A DNA stretch of 38,033 nt from an uncultured Verrucomicrobiota bacterium. Its GTDB lineage: Bacteria > Verrucomicrobiota > Verrucomicrobiia > Opitutales > Seribacteraceae. Of this stretch, positions 7,230 to 14,773 are shown one piece after another; the stretch's first letter is position 1, and each line of letters opens with the position of its first letter. The position numbers and the translations under genes are program-made. The notes under the pieces were generated by a model, which made no database searches, was not told the origin of the DNA, and saw only the letters and a list, made by a program, of their open reading frames with translations. Location of the stretch: contig CACMBV010000022.1 of the NCBI GenBank assembly GCA_902612125.1, positions 1 to 38,033 of the forward strand, in the 5' to 3' direction.

Positions 7230-8755
7230 AGAAGGCGGTTTGGTGGATTAAGCGGGATTTTCGTGTGGCTGATAATATGTGTCTTTTTGAAGCCGCTCAA
7301 GAGATGCATTCAGTGATTCCCTTTTTTTGCTGGGAGCCTGAAATTTTGAATGGGGGCGATTATTCGACTTTTCACCTTCAGGCTCAATGGGAGGGCTTGA
7401 ATGGAGTTTGCCAAAGTTTGAAAAGCCGGGGGATTGAAAGTCGGGTGGTAATCGGTGAAATCGTGGAAGAGTTGGATCTTCTTTACCGACTTTTTCCATT
7501 TGATATTATTTATTCGCATCAGGAAACGGGAAATTTAGTATCCTACGATCGGGATCAACGAGTTCGCAAATGGTGTGGGGAACGGGTTGTGAAATGGGTT
7601 GAGAAAAACCCAAGTTCGGTGATGCGTGGAGGAAATGCCGACCAAAGGAGACTAAAACGCAGGCAAGCTGGCTACAGAAAGCAGGAGCCATTACCCATTT
7701 CTGATCTTAGCCAACTGAAGTCAGTTCCTTCAGGTGTTGCCACACAGTCACCCTCGTGGCAGGAAATGATCGCAGCCTTTCCAAAATTTAAGGGGCATAC
7801 ATTGAATCCAAGTTTACCCAAAGTGAATGAAAAATCTGCCCACTCCACTCTTTCATCCTTTTTGCAAGAGCGTGGAGCCGGTTATGCCGGTGGGATTTCC
7901 TCACCAAACACTGCCTTTGACCATGGTTCCAGGCTATCAACCCATCTTGCCTGGGGAACCATTAGTTTACGTACGATTTTTAAGCAATTGGACCAACGTA
8001 GGGAGGAAGTCCGCGAAAACAATCAACGCTCGAATTGGCTTCGTAGTCTGCGTGCCTTTGAATCCCGGTTGTTTTGGCGGGATCATTTTATTCAAAGACT
8101 GGAAGCTTTCCCCGAGCTTGAGAAAAAAGCCCTCAATTCCGCTTATTCCGATTTAAAATACGAGGATGATCCTCAAAAATTAGATGCATGGGTTCAGGGA
8201 CAAACCGGTTATCCCATGGTGGACGCTTCCATGCGTTGCCTGGCTAAAACAGGTTTTCTTAATTTTCGGATGCGTGCTATGGTGGTTAGCTTTGCTTGTT
8301 ATGGGTTACATTTATCTTGGAAGACCATCCATGAACCATTGGCTTGTTTATTTTATGATTACGAGCCGGGTATTCATTTGTCTCAACTTCAGATGCAGGC
8401 TGGAGTCATTGGATTTAATGCGATTCGGGTATATAGCCCAGCGAAACAATTTCTCGATCATGATCCAAATGCTGTTTTTGTACACAAATGGGTGGATGAA
8501 CTAAATAGGAAAACCCCTGTGGAAATTGCTCATGCCGAGGAAAAACCCATAAATGGATACACACCTCGAGTAGTAAACCTGAAGGACCGGGCAAAGGAGA
8601 TGAAGTCCCGGGTGTTCACCATAAGATCGAGTGCCAACGCTAAAAAAATTACCGGTGATGTTTTAAAAAAGCATGGGTCAAGAAAAGTGACCGGTGTTGA
8701 AAAGAAAAAAAACCGTAGTGCAAAAGGTCAAATGACCCTTTTCAAAATTTTGTGA
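7226..8755 (+). CDS. Cryptochrome/deoxyribodipyrimidine photolyase family flavoprotein
   Basis: This 509-residue protein has the photolyase/cryptochrome layout: an N-terminal Rossmann-like antenna domain (AVWWIKRDFRVADN) and a C-terminal helical FAD domain with TGYPMVDASMRCLAKTG and FRMRAMVVSF. The GTG at 7226 was chosen because it precedes the conserved first strand and forms a GTGA overlap with the DUF2256 stop; the longer reading upstream is a shadow of the zinc-ribbon gene. In class I CPD photolyases the active-site segment after the FAD motif reads like NNxGGWQWxAS. Here it is HLSQLQMQAG, without the tryptophans, so substrate preference may differ and a sensory or single-strand role is possible. 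The basic C-terminus (KKITGDVLKKHGSRK) may touch nucleic acid. The 3' end overlaps the convergent gene by 28 bases. Confidence 0.88.
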   Translation: MKKAVWWIKRDFRVADNMCLFEAAQEMHSVIPFFCWEPEILNGGDYSTFHLQAQWEGLNGVCQSLKSRGIESRVVIGEIVEELDLLYRLFPFDIIYSHQETGNLVSYDRDQRVRKWCGERVVKWVEKNPSSVMRGGNADQRRLKRRQAGYRKQEPLPISDLSQLKSVPSGVATQSPSWQEMIAAFPKFKGHTLNPSLPKVNEKSAHSTLSSFLQERGAGYAGGISSPNTAFDHGSRLSTHLAWGTISLRTIFKQLDQRREEVRENNQRSNWLRSLRAFESRLFWRDHFIQRLEAFPELEKKALNSAYSDLKYEDDPQKLDAWVQGQTGYPMVDASMRCLAKTGFLNFRMRAMVVSFACYGLHLSWKTIHEPLACLFYDYEPGIHLSQLQMQAGVIGFNAIRVYSPAKQFLDHDPNAVFVHKWVDELNRKTPVEIAHAEEKPINGYTPRVVNLKDRAKEMKSRVFTIRSSANAKKITGDVLKKHGSRKVTGVEKKKNRSAKGQMTLFKIL

Positions 8756-9750
8756 TCGGGTAAGACTTGCATGTCACAACGAAGTTTTTCCATCATTTTT
8801 AAGTTCTTCAGCCATCTATCAGGAATGCCCGTCTGCATGGCGACGATAGAACCGACCACAACACCACGGTGACAATTATCTCCACCTGCTTTGGCGTTGG
8901 CAAGAACGGCCATGGAAAAATCATCATGGTATTTCCAGGCAAAATGAAGGGCCGCTTTAAATGAATCAGGTAAATAGCAGGCAGAACTAAGTGCATTGCC
9001 AACGACTTCACGATCATCCATATTTTCCCATTTCTGAAGAAGTCTGACCGAGACTCCGGGAAGGGGAAGAGTAGTCAAGGTGTGACGGATCGATTCGCCT
9101 TGGATCAAACGATGGAAAATCCGGGTAAGGTCAGCGGCAGTTCGGAGAGTGTGTTCGTGATCGTGAGTTAGCCTAATTAATGTGAGTACCTTCTCAATCT
9201 GTTCAGAAGGATCGTTTTGATCTAAGGCCTCCATGGAAGCAAGAAGCGCAGGGGCTTGACTAAGCCCGCCGATGTGATAATCAGCAATCCCACAGGATAG
9301 AAGAGGTTTACCTGCGGCATAGTTGGTAAAGAAAGAACGGTGATATTCTTCGGCATATGTGTCATGATGCCAGCCAGGTGTGAGCATTACTTCAACATAT
9401 CTTTTGAGCCAGACTTCAGGTTCAAATGCTCCGTTTAAAATAGTGGATCTGTAAAGTTCTGAGGCCAATTGTAGATTAAGGGTGTTTTCACCTTCACTTA
9501 GGAATTGATGGTAATGAACCCCTTTCATTCCCCAATATTTAGACTGCTTACCTAATATGTCTGCTTTAGATGATTTTGGAGAGTATTGACTTCGCCACAG
9601 GATGCTGTCTGGATGTGGATTCTTTGGTTTCAGATATGTAGAAAAATCTCCGTAGTCCTGATCCAGTGATTGCCGGTTGTAGTACCAGTGCACGGGCATG
9701 GCGACCGCATCGGCAACCAAAGATCCTAAAAATGCATTTTGTAGACTCAT
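8728..9750 (-). CDS. ADP-ribosylglycohydrolase (DraG/ARH) fold protein, divergent subfamily
   Basis: The 340-residue protein has the all-helical DraG/ARH outline. It opens with AFLGSLVADAVAMPVHWYY, where the first motif Asp is kept, and ends with GGDNCHRGVVVGSIVA. Classical members carry a (S/T)DDT metal site and a GGDTDT motif. Here the first reads GENTLN and the second GGDNCH, so metal ligands are replaced, and both changes look systematic rather than damage. It probably belongs to a distinct subfamily whose reaction is not established. It is divergently transcribed from the HDAC-like gene across a 55-base gap, and both enzyme classes remove or cleave modifications on proteins or small molecules. 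The ATG at 9750 directly precedes the conserved first helix. Confidence 0.8.
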   Translation of the reverse strand: MSLQNAFLGSLVADAVAMPVHWYYNRQSLDQDYGDFSTYLKPKNPHPDSILWRSQYSPKSSKADILGKQSKYWGMKGVHYHQFLSEGENTLNLQLASELYRSTILNGAFEPEVWLKRYVEVMLTPGWHHDTYAEEYHRSFFTNYAAGKPLLSCGIADYHIGGLSQAPALLASMEALDQNDPSEQIEKVLTLIRLTHDHEHTLRTAADLTRIFHRLIQGESIRHTLTTLPLPGVSVRLLQKWENMDDREVVGNALSSACYLPDSFKAALHFAWKYHDDFSMAVLANAKAGGDNCHRGVVVGSIVAMQTGIPDRWLKNLKMMEKLRCDMQVLPDHKILKRVI

Positions 9751-9805
9751 AAATACTGGCAGTAAAAATACTGGAGTTTAAAGAAAGAACAAATACGCTA
9801 GATTT

Positions 9806-10723
9806 GTGCCAAGCAATCATTTCCCCATATATTATCATAAAATTTATTCTTCTGGTCTTGATAGAGCTGCACGGTTTCCGGTTGATCGCTATCAATTGCT
9901 GGCGAATAACCTTACAGAATCGGATGAAAGAAACCTTATTTCTTGGCAAACGCCGAGATTGGCAACCCGGCAGGAAATTCTACTGGTTCACGGGATGGAT
10001 TATGTGGATAGATTTTTTAATCATCAACTCAGTGAAAAGGAAATTCGCAGGATCGGTCTAAGACCCTGGAAAAAAGAAATTGTTGAGAGAACCCTTCGTT
10101 TGACTGGCGGTGCCTTACAAGCCATGGAGCAAGTTTTAATCCGGGGACGGACAATAGCTGGAAACATGGCCGGTGGAACACATCATGCTTTTCGTGAAGT
10201 GGGGGCAGGCTATTGCATTTTTAACGATCTCGCAATCTGTGCGGAACAGGCATTAGTGCATGCAGGGGTGGAAAAAATTTTAATTCTTGATTTGGATGTT
10301 CATCAAGGGGATGGAACCGCCAAAATTTTTGAGAATGATGAGCGGGTGTTCACGGTTTCGCTTCATGGCAAAAATAATTTTCCATTTCGAAAACAGGTTA
10401 GTGATTGGGACCTTGAATTTGAAAATGATACGGAGGATGGTGAATATCTCGAAACCCTAGAAGATGTATTAGCGAAGCTAGCCAGGATGCAATTTGATCT
10501 GATCTTCTTTCAGGCTGGGGTGGATGGCTTGGCTTCGGATGCCCTCGGCTTGCTAAATCTGACCCGTGAGGGGCTTAAGAAAAGAAATGAAAAGGTTTTT
10601 GACTGGCGGGATAACTTGGACTTGCCCATGGTAATTTTTATGGGTGGAGGGTACGCCCAGCCGATTGAGGATACGGTTGATGCTTTCACTGACCTTTTTA
10701 TGGAGGCCGCCTCCAGGACATAA
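9806..10723 (+). CDS. Histone deacetylase-like amidohydrolase (acetoin-utilization/class IV type)
   Basis: The 305-residue protein is of the arginase/deacetylase fold. It starts with the motif YYHKIYSSG and later ARFPVDRY, typical of the short class IV-like bacterial deacetylases. Catalytic elements are all visible: the His-His dyad in GGTHHAF (126-127), the zinc ligands in LDLDVHQGDG (Asp164, His166), the third zinc Asp in AGVDGLASD (around 242) and the transition-state Tyr in GGGYAQ (around 285). It should remove acyl groups from amines, with lysine or polyamine as the likely substrate. The GTG at 9806 is the only start that keeps the conserved N-terminus. It is divergent from the ADP-ribosylglycohydrolase-like gene, and ends 28 bases from the convergent sulfatase gene. 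Confidence 0.88.
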   Translation: MPSNHFPIYYHKIYSSGLDRAARFPVDRYQLLANNLTESDERNLISWQTPRLATRQEILLVHGMDYVDRFFNHQLSEKEIRRIGLRPWKKEIVERTLRLTGGALQAMEQVLIRGRTIAGNMAGGTHHAFREVGAGYCIFNDLAICAEQALVHAGVEKILILDLDVHQGDGTAKIFENDERVFTVSLHGKNNFPFRKQVSDWDLEFENDTEDGEYLETLEDVLAKLARMQFDLIFFQAGVDGLASDALGLLNLTREGLKKRNEKVFDWRDNLDLPMVIFMGGGYAQPIEDTVDAFTDLFMEAASRT

Positions 10724-10751
10724 ATTGTTTTGGTGCGACATTCTCGCGGTG

Positions 10752-12122
10752 TTATTGAATGGCCTTTTTTCTTTGTGTAAGGAGCTTACGGTGCTTCAAA
10801 AGTTGAATTCGATCTTCTTTAGATTTTGACAAGTTGGTGAATTGTTTGGGGTCCGTTTTCATGTTGTAAAATTCTTCCGTTCCATCCTCATATTTCATGT
10901 AGCTCCAATTTTGGGTTCTTAAGGATGTTCCATTGGGTACGAAAGAAAGAGCTGATTGCTTGATTTGCACATCTTGTTTGGCAAGAACAGGAACCAAACT
11001 AATACCTTCTACAGAATCTGGTATTGATAAACTGGTAAGCTCGCAAGCGGTGGGAAATAGATCTACAAGTTCAACAATCGAGGAACTAATTCCGGATGGT
11101 TTGCCCGGGGATCGTATAATGAGCGGGATTCGGGTTACCTCTTCCCTCAGGTTTCCCTTTTGCCAGAAATGGTGTTCCCCAAGTAGATAGCCATGGTCAC
11201 TGGTAAAAATAACAGCAGTCTCTTTTTCCAGTCCAAGTTCTTCGAGGCTTTGTAAAATCCGACCAATTTGCTCGTCCATATAAGTCACGGTTGCAAGATA
11301 TCCTGACCACATCCTTTTTTGATTGTCAGGAAATTGATCGATTCCAAACCGGACTGAATTGGATTTAGAAATTGCTTGTGATGGCATGTCCTTCCAGTCA
11401 TCTTGGGGGACAAGGGGTAGTTTCATTTTGCGGAAAGGATAAAGATCAAAATATTGTACTGGAGCAACATTTGGGTAATGGGGTCGAATTAATCCTGTAG
11501 CTAGGAAGAAAGGTTGGTTTTCTTGCTTAAAGCGCTTAAGAAGTTCAATGGTTTTGCTTGCAGTTTTGAAGTCAGGTTGATCAGAACCATCTCCATTGTA
11601 GTCGACAGTTACAAACATACGGTTTGGCATGCGAGTGGATTCGCGACCCGTAAGGTCGGTGGCGAATTTATTGAGATTCAGGCAGGCGTAATTTCCAGGC
11701 GTGTGTGCCTCCTTCCCGGGACTATTGTATTTTTCTGACCAGCAGGCGGGAATGTCTTGTCCATCCGTACCACCAATTATATCACCTGGTACTCGCATGT
11801 GAAAAATTTTTCCTACACGTACACTTGAATATCCATGTTTTTGAAAATGTTCACCCCATGTAATTTCATTTTTGCCGAAATATCTTCCCCTCATGAAACT
11901 TGCGCGTGAAGGAGCACATACGGTGCCCTGACAATAAGCATTTTGAAATAAGGTTCCCGCAGAGGCAAGTTTGTCAATGTTTGGAGTGTGGGCCGTTTGA
12001 TTACCATAGCAATTAATCGCATCGGCCTTTAAATCATCTGAAACAATGAGCAAAATATTTTTGATCGAACCAAGAACAGAACTCGTCCAAAAGCCTGTAA
12101 GGCAACAAAGCAAAAGCTTCAT
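10752..12122 (-). CDS. Exported sulfatase (iduronate-2-sulfatase-like, family S1)
   Basis: This 456-residue alkaline-phosphatase-superfamily sulfatase has a signal peptide (residues 1-18). Metal ligands appear in VSDDLKAD (Asp29, Asp30) and later TSDHGYLLGEHHFWQKG. The formylglycine site is CAPSRASFMRGR, with Cys69 as the residue to be oxidised; the CxPSR core is intact, while the usual T of the TGR tail is R. The layout (WGEHFQKHGYSSVRVGKIFH, then IRPHYPNVAP) follows IDS-like sulfatases, so a sulfated sugar is the likely substrate. A formylglycine-generating enzyme would be needed and is not in the window. Its ATG overlaps the TGA of the upstream isomerase gene as ATGA, indicating co-translation. 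Confidence 0.9.
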   Translation of the reverse strand: MKLLLCCLTGFWTSSVLGSIKNILLIVSDDLKADAINCYGNQTAHTPNIDKLASAGTLFQNAYCQGTVCAPSRASFMRGRYFGKNEITWGEHFQKHGYSSVRVGKIFHMRVPGDIIGGTDGQDIPACWSEKYNSPGKEAHTPGNYACLNLNKFATDLTGRESTRMPNRMFVTVDYNGDGSDQPDFKTASKTIELLKRFKQENQPFFLATGLIRPHYPNVAPVQYFDLYPFRKMKLPLVPQDDWKDMPSQAISKSNSVRFGIDQFPDNQKRMWSGYLATVTYMDEQIGRILQSLEELGLEKETAVIFTSDHGYLLGEHHFWQKGNLREEVTRIPLIIRSPGKPSGISSSIVELVDLFPTACELTSLSIPDSVEGISLVPVLAKQDVQIKQSALSFVPNGTSLRTQNWSYMKYEDGTEEFYNMKTDPKQFTNLSKSKEDRIQLLKHRKLLTQRKKAIQ

Positions 12123-12991
12123 TGGTTCTTTAGGAATTTTAGGCTTTTTTGGATGCTGGATAGAGGGGCAGGGGAGTGGTCCTGTTCAACATGGCAATGC
12201 TTGACCCCAATTTTTCTGGCGGCTTCCATAATCGGAACCATGGGGATCATTCCATCACCGATTTCATCAAACACCTCTGGCTTGACTTTGCCATAGTTTG
12301 GACAAACGGAGCCCTTTTGGAGATCTTTCAAATGAAGTTGTGAAACTCGCTTGTTGAGTTTTTTAAGCAAAGCATGGGGTTCCACTCCTCCAAGTTTGAC
12401 CCAGAATACATCGACTTCAAAATGCATTTCTGGTGAAAAAGACTCTACAAAAATATCATAACCCGTTTTGTCTTTGCTTAAGGGCTTGAATTCGAATGCA
12501 TGGTTATGATAGGCCAAGCGAATACCAACTTTTGAAGCTTCTTCTGCCCCTTGATTTAGCTTTTCAGCAGTTTTTTTGTATGCCGTTAAATCTTTACGGT
12601 CCTCGTTGTGTAGATAAGGAACGACTAGATCGGTGAGGTTATATTTTTGAGCAGTTGCCAAGACTTCAGCGAAAGGTAAAATACCCTTTATGTGGGGGTT
12701 TAGTAAAGAGTCCCAAGTAAAGTGAGACGAATTTACCTGCATCCCTATGTCCTTGGCTCGTTCAATCATTTCAATAGATTGTGGTGACGGAAAGCCATAG
12801 GGTTCAACCTGTCGGTATCCAATCTTTTCGACTTCATCAAGGGTCTTGGGCAAATTTTCAGCTATGGCTTTGCGCAAAGTATAAAGTTGAAGCCCAATTT
12901 CTCGAAGATAGGGTGTAGTGTTAGTTCGGGCTAACGCGGGAAGGCATAAAGAAATTCCACAGGCTTGTTGAATGAATGATCTTCTTCTCAT
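12119..12991 (-). CDS. Tat-exported sugar phosphate isomerase/epimerase-like TIM barrel
   Basis: This 290-residue protein of the xylose-isomerase-like TIM barrel family has a twin-arginine-type signal, MRRRSFIQQACG, followed by a short hydrophobic stretch ending at ALA. Barrel strands with metal-binding residues are recognisable in YRQVEPYG, LAYHNHAFEF, MHFEVDVFW, VSQLHLKDL and KHCHVEQDH, matching the Glu/Asp/His/Glu set of the family. The true substrate of these periplasmic homologues in Planctomycetes/Verrucomicrobia is generally not known; an isomerase, epimerase or keto-glycoside lyase role on sugars fits. It is translationally coupled to the sulfatase, so both probably process sulfated carbohydrate. 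AAAGGA lies 7 bases before the ATG as a good ribosome binding site. Confidence 0.85.
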   Translation of the reverse strand: MRRRSFIQQACGISLCLPALARTNTTPYLREIGLQLYTLRKAIAENLPKTLDEVEKIGYRQVEPYGFPSPQSIEMIERAKDIGMQVNSSHFTWDSLLNPHIKGILPFAEVLATAQKYNLTDLVVPYLHNEDRKDLTAYKKTAEKLNQGAEEASKVGIRLAYHNHAFEFKPLSKDKTGYDIFVESFSPEMHFEVDVFWVKLGGVEPHALLKKLNKRVSQLHLKDLQKGSVCPNYGKVKPEVFDEIGDGMIPMVPIMEAARKIGVKHCHVEQDHSPAPLSSIQKSLKFLKNQ

Positions 12992-13030
12992 CTTTTTATC
13001 CTTTTAAAGGAAGAGAATTTTTGCAAGCGA

Positions 13031-13690
13031 TCAATCTGAAGTAGTTGAGTCTTTATGAGAGGAGCCTTCGGACTTTGGAGGGACTGCGGCTTTCTTGGCT
13101 TTTTTGAATATGGAAGAGAAGAAGAGAAGAAGGTGAAAGCAGGTGGGAAGTGCGGCGGATATTCCCATAATCAGCCCGAAGTATATGTTTTTTGCATTTT
13201 CTCGTCCGATTGGATCTTGAATCGCTTGTACGGCCCGACTGGTGTACTTGGCTCCGCGGGTAGTCAGTTGTTCGGGAGCATTTTCCCATAGACTGATCAG
13301 CCAGCCTCCCAAAGTAAAAACGAATAGTACCCAGAAAGTGGCCACTATCGCTATAATTAAATCCAGGGAAAGATGAAAGACATATTCTGAAGTCTTACTG
13401 GCAGCTAAGGCACGCTTGATGATCCAAATGGTTATAAAAAAGGAAAGACTATCAAATAGAGCCCCGAAAAAACCTACTGGGATTTGCAGTTTTACATAAT
13501 GAGAGGCTTCATGGGTTTGCATGTAATGGGGAAAGGCGGTGTAGATCGCCCACCAATAGCATGCAATGTTGAGAAAAATAAAAAAAAGAAAAAGCAGGGG
13601 AAAAAACAGCCAGGTGGAGATTTTTTTTCTTTCATAACGGTCTAAAATCGTGTGGAGAGATTCCCTCCAAATTGCGACGATTTCAGGCAT
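13031..13690 (-). CDS. Unknown 4-TM membrane protein
   Basis: This 219-residue protein has four clear hydrophobic segments, at about 27-50, 70-92, 108-135 and 168-194. The short N-terminal cytoplasmic part (MPEIVAIWRESLHTILDRYERKK) is amphipathic, and the C-terminal tail is polar and basic (KKAKKAAVPPKSEG). Residues 136-167 form a hydrophilic loop. I do not recognise a family. It sits 18 bases downstream of the oxidoreductase gene and 39 bases upstream of the isomerase gene on the same strand, so it is probably part of one transcript running from 14671 to 10752. The relation to carbohydrate processing is only positional. Confidence 0.7.
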   Translation of the reverse strand: MPEIVAIWRESLHTILDRYERKKISTWLFFPLLFLFFIFLNIACYWWAIYTAFPHYMQTHEASHYVKLQIPVGFFGALFDSLSFFITIWIIKRALAASKTSEYVFHLSLDLIIAIVATFWVLFVFTLGGWLISLWENAPEQLTTRGAKYTSRAVQAIQDPIGRENAKNIYFGLIMGISAALPTCFHLLLFFSSIFKKAKKAAVPPKSEGSSHKDSTTSD

Positions 13691-13708
13691 AACCCTTGTT
13701 TGTCAAAT

Positions 13709-14671
13709 CTAAGAAATTATTTCAACATGCCTGTTTTCTGCTACGGAAGTCTCGCAAGCCTCGATCATCTTCATGCAGGTAATGGCATCATCAAGGGTTG
13801 ATAATGGTTGTTCGCTCCGACCAACAACTGCTTCCAGAAAATGTTTTCCAGTCTCACGAATGGTATGAGGGTAGGCAGAATAAGTTTGCGAATGAACCAC
13901 GGCAGGGGTGTTTTCGACCCAGTCGCGATAACTGTAACGTGTGGCCCCCTTGGTTCCAATCAGCTTGATCATGAAAGTCCATGGATCTCCTGCATGATCA
14001 TCGGAGGCAAAACTCGCACAGAGATGGGAAAGTGACTGGTTTTTCATCTTCATGGTGACCATGGCGATGTTTTCCTGGGAAACGGAGCCGTCATTAATAG
14101 TCGATTTCAGGCAAGATACCATCTCCGGTTGGCCAACCAAATAAAGGGAGCAATAGGCATGATGAGTCAGGATTTGACGAATCACTCCCGGATACCGGGC
14201 AGCTACTTTTTCGGGATGGTGAATATTGTACAGTACATACAAGGAGACCAAATCTCCGAGTTTTCCAGACTCGATCATCTCCTTTGCCCTTAGCAAAGAA
14301 GGTTCATAGATGTAGTTGTGAACGGGTGCCACCTGAACCGAATTTTTCTCTGCGGTTCTTTTGAGGTCCACGATCTCGGCAATGGTAACGGCGGTAGGTT
14401 TTTCCACCAGAACATGTTTTCCTGCCTCTAGGGCCTGTTTGGCATAGAGATGATGGGTTTCCATATTGGTGAGTACATAAACTACATCCACTGCCTCAAT
14501 CAATTCCTCAGGGGATTGAAAAACCTTACAGCTAAAAAGGCGGGCTTTTTCCTCGGCTTTCACCGATGTGCGGTTCCAAATGCCGGTGAGCTCGGCTCCC
14601 TGTGCCTGTGTTACCCCTTCTCCGTGCAGATAAGCAATATCCCCAGCTCCAATAAATCCAACTTTAAACAT
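13709..14671 (-). CDS. Gfo/Idh/MocA family NAD(P)-dependent oxidoreductase
   Basis: The 320-residue enzyme has the dinucleotide-binding N-terminal Rossmann fold (VGFIGAGDIAYLH, residues 4-16) and the family hallmark VEKPTA at 89-94, with Lys91 as the likely catalytic lysine. The C-terminal alpha/beta domain carries the active-site region RQILTHHAYCSLYLVG with paired histidines. Such enzymes oxidise or reduce hydroxyls on sugars, cyclitols and nucleotide sugars; the substrate here is unknown. It is the first gene of the minus-strand run that ends with the sulfatase, and faces ydbH across a 102-base divergent spacer. There is no signal peptide, so it acts in the cytoplasm, unlike the two downstream enzymes. 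Confidence 0.87.
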   Translation of the reverse strand: MFKVGFIGAGDIAYLHGEGVTQAQGAELTGIWNRTSVKAEEKARLFSCKVFQSPEELIEAVDVVYVLTNMETHHLYAKQALEAGKHVLVEKPTAVTIAEIVDLKRTAEKNSVQVAPVHNYIYEPSLLRAKEMIESGKLGDLVSLYVLYNIHHPEKVAARYPGVIRQILTHHAYCSLYLVGQPEMVSCLKSTINDGSVSQENIAMVTMKMKNQSLSHLCASFASDDHAGDPWTFMIKLIGTKGATRYSYRDWVENTPAVVHSQTYSAYPHTIRETGKHFLEAVVGRSEQPLSTLDDAITCMKMIEACETSVAENRHVEIIS

Positions 14672-14773
14672 GGTTACTTTATCTCTTTGGATTCGATTTT
14701 TTTCAAGTTTAAGCGATGGATTGGCTTTTTAACTTAACAGTTTACGGAATCTTGCCATCGTTCATGGAAAGAT

